64,000 nucleotides of DNA, taken from assembly GCA_050950785.1 (NCBI GenBank), contig JBMNIG010000026.1:10875-74874 (forward strand), given 5' to 3'. This DNA comes from JAAYOS01 sp050950785. GTDB lineage: Bacteria; Bacillota; Clostridia; Oscillospirales; JAAYOS01. The notes beneath the pieces were generated by a model. The model had not been told where the DNA came from. It saw only the letters and a list, made by a program, of their open reading frames with translations, and ran no database searches. Of this stretch, positions 62,439 through 64,000 are shown piece by piece; within the stretch, counting starts at the first letter, position 1, and each line of letters opens with the position of its first letter. A program made the position numbers and the translations under genes.

Positions 62439-64000
62439 ATGAGGCATGGATTTATAAAGTGTGCTGCCGGCACACCGGAGATAAAAGTGGGCGATTGCCA
62501 GGGTAACGCCGATCGTGCCATTGATATTATCTGCGTTGCCGCCAAGGAAGAGGTACGATTTCTTGTTTTACCTGAGCTGTGCATCACAGGGTACACCTGT
62601 GGAGATCTTTTTCTGCAGCAGAAGCTTCTTGACGGAGCTTTGGAAGGGCTAAAGAGGATAGCAAAGGAAACAGAAGGATGCCGGATGGTCGTGCTGGTAG
62701 GTTTGCCGATATCAAACGCCGGTAAACTTTATAACTGTGCTGCCGTCATATATGAGGGAGAGGTTCTAGGGATAGTACCAAAATCCCACTTGCCTAACTA
62801 CGGCGAGTTTTACGAAGCACGTTATTTTTCTCCTGCACCCAAAGAAAATGCCACTATTTTTATCGATAAAAAACAATATCCATTTGGGGCCAATCTGCTT
62901 TTTGTGTGTAAAAATATGCCCCAATTTACTTTTGGAGTTGAAATATGCGAGGATCTTTGGACTGCGATCCCACCATCCTCCAACCACTGTGGAGAAGGGG
63001 CATCGATAATAGGAAATTTATCTGCTAGCAATGAGGTCATTGGAAAGGAAGACTATAGGCGAAAACTTATATCCAATCAGTCTGCAAGGCTTATATGTGG
63101 ATATGTCTGCGCATGCGCCGGCAAGGGGGAATCTACCACCGACCTTGTCTTCTCAGGTCATAATCTTGTCGCAGAAAACGGAGTAGTTCTCGAAGAAAGC
63201 CCCCTCTTTTCCGGAAAGCTGTCAATAAGCGAGATAGATGTTTTCCGGCTTGAGAGTGAAAGACATAGGATCAGGACAATAAGCTCCGTCGACAGTAGAC
63301 CCGATGGTTACCAAAAGATCATATTCGATATGACCCTGGACGATACAAAACTTACCCGTGCCTTCGGCAGAAATCCCTTTGTTCCTGATGACGCCCGGGA
63401 ATTGGGCAAAAGGTGCGAGACGATATTGAATATTCAGGCTCTCGGTCTTGTGAAGCGACTTGAGCACACAGGGAGCAAATACGCAGTGATCGGAGTTTCG
63501 GGAGGCTTGGATTCCTGTCTTGCGCTGCTTGTGTGTGCAAAAGCTATGGATATGATGAATCGGCCGCGTGAGGATATTATGGCGGTGACGATGCCCGGAT
63601 TTGGAACAACTGAGCGCACCAAAATCAATGCCGAGCGACTTGCATGTCAGATAGGAGCGACATTAAAGACAGTAAGCATCAAGGATTCAGTGATCCAGCA
63701 TTTTAAAGATATAGGTCACGACCCGGACGATCATAGTGTGGTCTATGAAAACGCACAAGCAAGAGAACGCACTCAAGTGCTTATGGATTTGGCAAACAAG
63801 TATGGCGGACTGATGATCGGACCCGGAGACCTTTCTGAGCTTGCCCTTGGATTTACCACATATAACGGCGACCATATGTCGATGTCATAACGTAAACTCC
63901 TCGGTTCCAAAGACTCTGGTACGCCACATGGTCAAACATTATGCGGAGAGCACCGAAAATGAAGAACTAAGATCTGTGCTCCTAGAGATTTTGAACACTC
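62439..64000 (+). pseudogene. nadE: Glutamine-dependent NAD+ synthetase, frameshifted, runs off right edge
   Basis: ATG at 62439 (AAAGGATG upstream) opens 483 codons of NadE. The glutaminase domain has its Glu-Lys-Cys triad in LPELCITGY, PKSHLPNYGEFYE and VEICEDLW; the synthetase domain begins near 335 with VSGGLDSCLAL. The frame stops at 63890 right after YNGDHMSM. One frame over, the protein continues NVNSSVPKTLVRHMVKHYAE to the window end, exactly as expected for NadE. Removing one base, C63886, restores TAT-AAC-GTA. Either the gene is newly broken or this is a sequencing error; NadE is usually essential, so an error or a second copy is more likely. No other domain is missing. Confidence 0.88.

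Noticed and set aside
1..64000. CRISPR array or phage-defence island
   Set aside because: No regularly spaced direct repeats and no cas, restriction or abortive-infection genes were found.

Overview
The window comes from a low-to-mid GC Gram-positive anaerobe, most likely class Clostridia (Bacillota). Evidence: Bacillus/Clostridium-type Shine-Dalgarno sites before almost every gene, frequent TTG/GTG starts, a CIRCE-controlled hrcA-grpE-dnaK-dnaJ operon, a LexA box of the GAAC-N4-GTTY type, a CsaB-type pyruvyl transferase, a GerMN lipoprotein, a DUF1858/DUF438 pair, a Re-citrate-synthase-like protein and a c-di-AMP (ydaO) riboswitch. No genus can be named from sequence alone.

Layout. 0-1.2 kb: end of a purine operon (purE, a purC remnant, purF running off the left edge). 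1.3-7.0 kb: cell-envelope polysaccharide genes (glycosyltransferase, glycosyltransferase-CsaB fusion, DUF4330 protein, O-antigen-ligase-type membrane protein). 7.2-23.6 kb: housekeeping and stress genes (Na/Pi cotransporter-PhoU, DUF3842, ZIP metal transporter, DUF4474 plus metallophosphoesterase, SbcCD, tRNA-Arg(CCG), MsrA, GerMN lipoprotein, ferredoxin-type DUF362 protein, DUF1858/DUF438, HAD phosphatase, tRNA-Arg(ACG)).

23.9-32.2 kb is the first accessory catabolic locus: a LacI regulator, a TIM-barrel protein followed by a small DUF6379-type protein that together look like the alpha and beta subunits of a C-glycoside deglycosidase, an SDR, an MFS transporter, and a convergent operon of a Gfo/Idh/MocA oxidoreductase with two further sugar isomerase/epimerase-like proteins. 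The gene set fits import, C3 oxidation and C-C (or C-O) cleavage of glycosides. A shared 11-bp motif lies upstream of both arms.

32.5-48.2 kb is mostly core: DUF4830 protein, LexA, two hypothetical genes, MetG-TatD, a c-di-AMP riboswitch with terminator in front of a Re-citrate-synthase/HMGL-like gene, a sodium:solute symporter, the heat-shock operon and a DinB-like protein. 48.2-59.9 kb is the second catabolic locus: a frameshifted small membrane protein, a DUF5060/apiosidase-like glycosidase, an FGGY kinase, a full-length transketolase, a fucose/arabinose-isomerase-family protein, a second LacI regulator, an IS256-family element with an unusually long structured 3' region, and an esterase. 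This set fits release, isomerisation, phosphorylation and transketolase cleavage of a pentose, with apiose a specific candidate. 60.1-64 kb: a chemoreceptor and a glutamine-dependent NAD synthetase gene interrupted by a one-base frameshift.

A family of REP-like palindromes (core close to GACAGAAGAACCGTCCCC) occurs at three intergenic sites and as two direct half-copies inside a reading frame. All functional statements are from reading the sequence and family knowledge; no database search was run.
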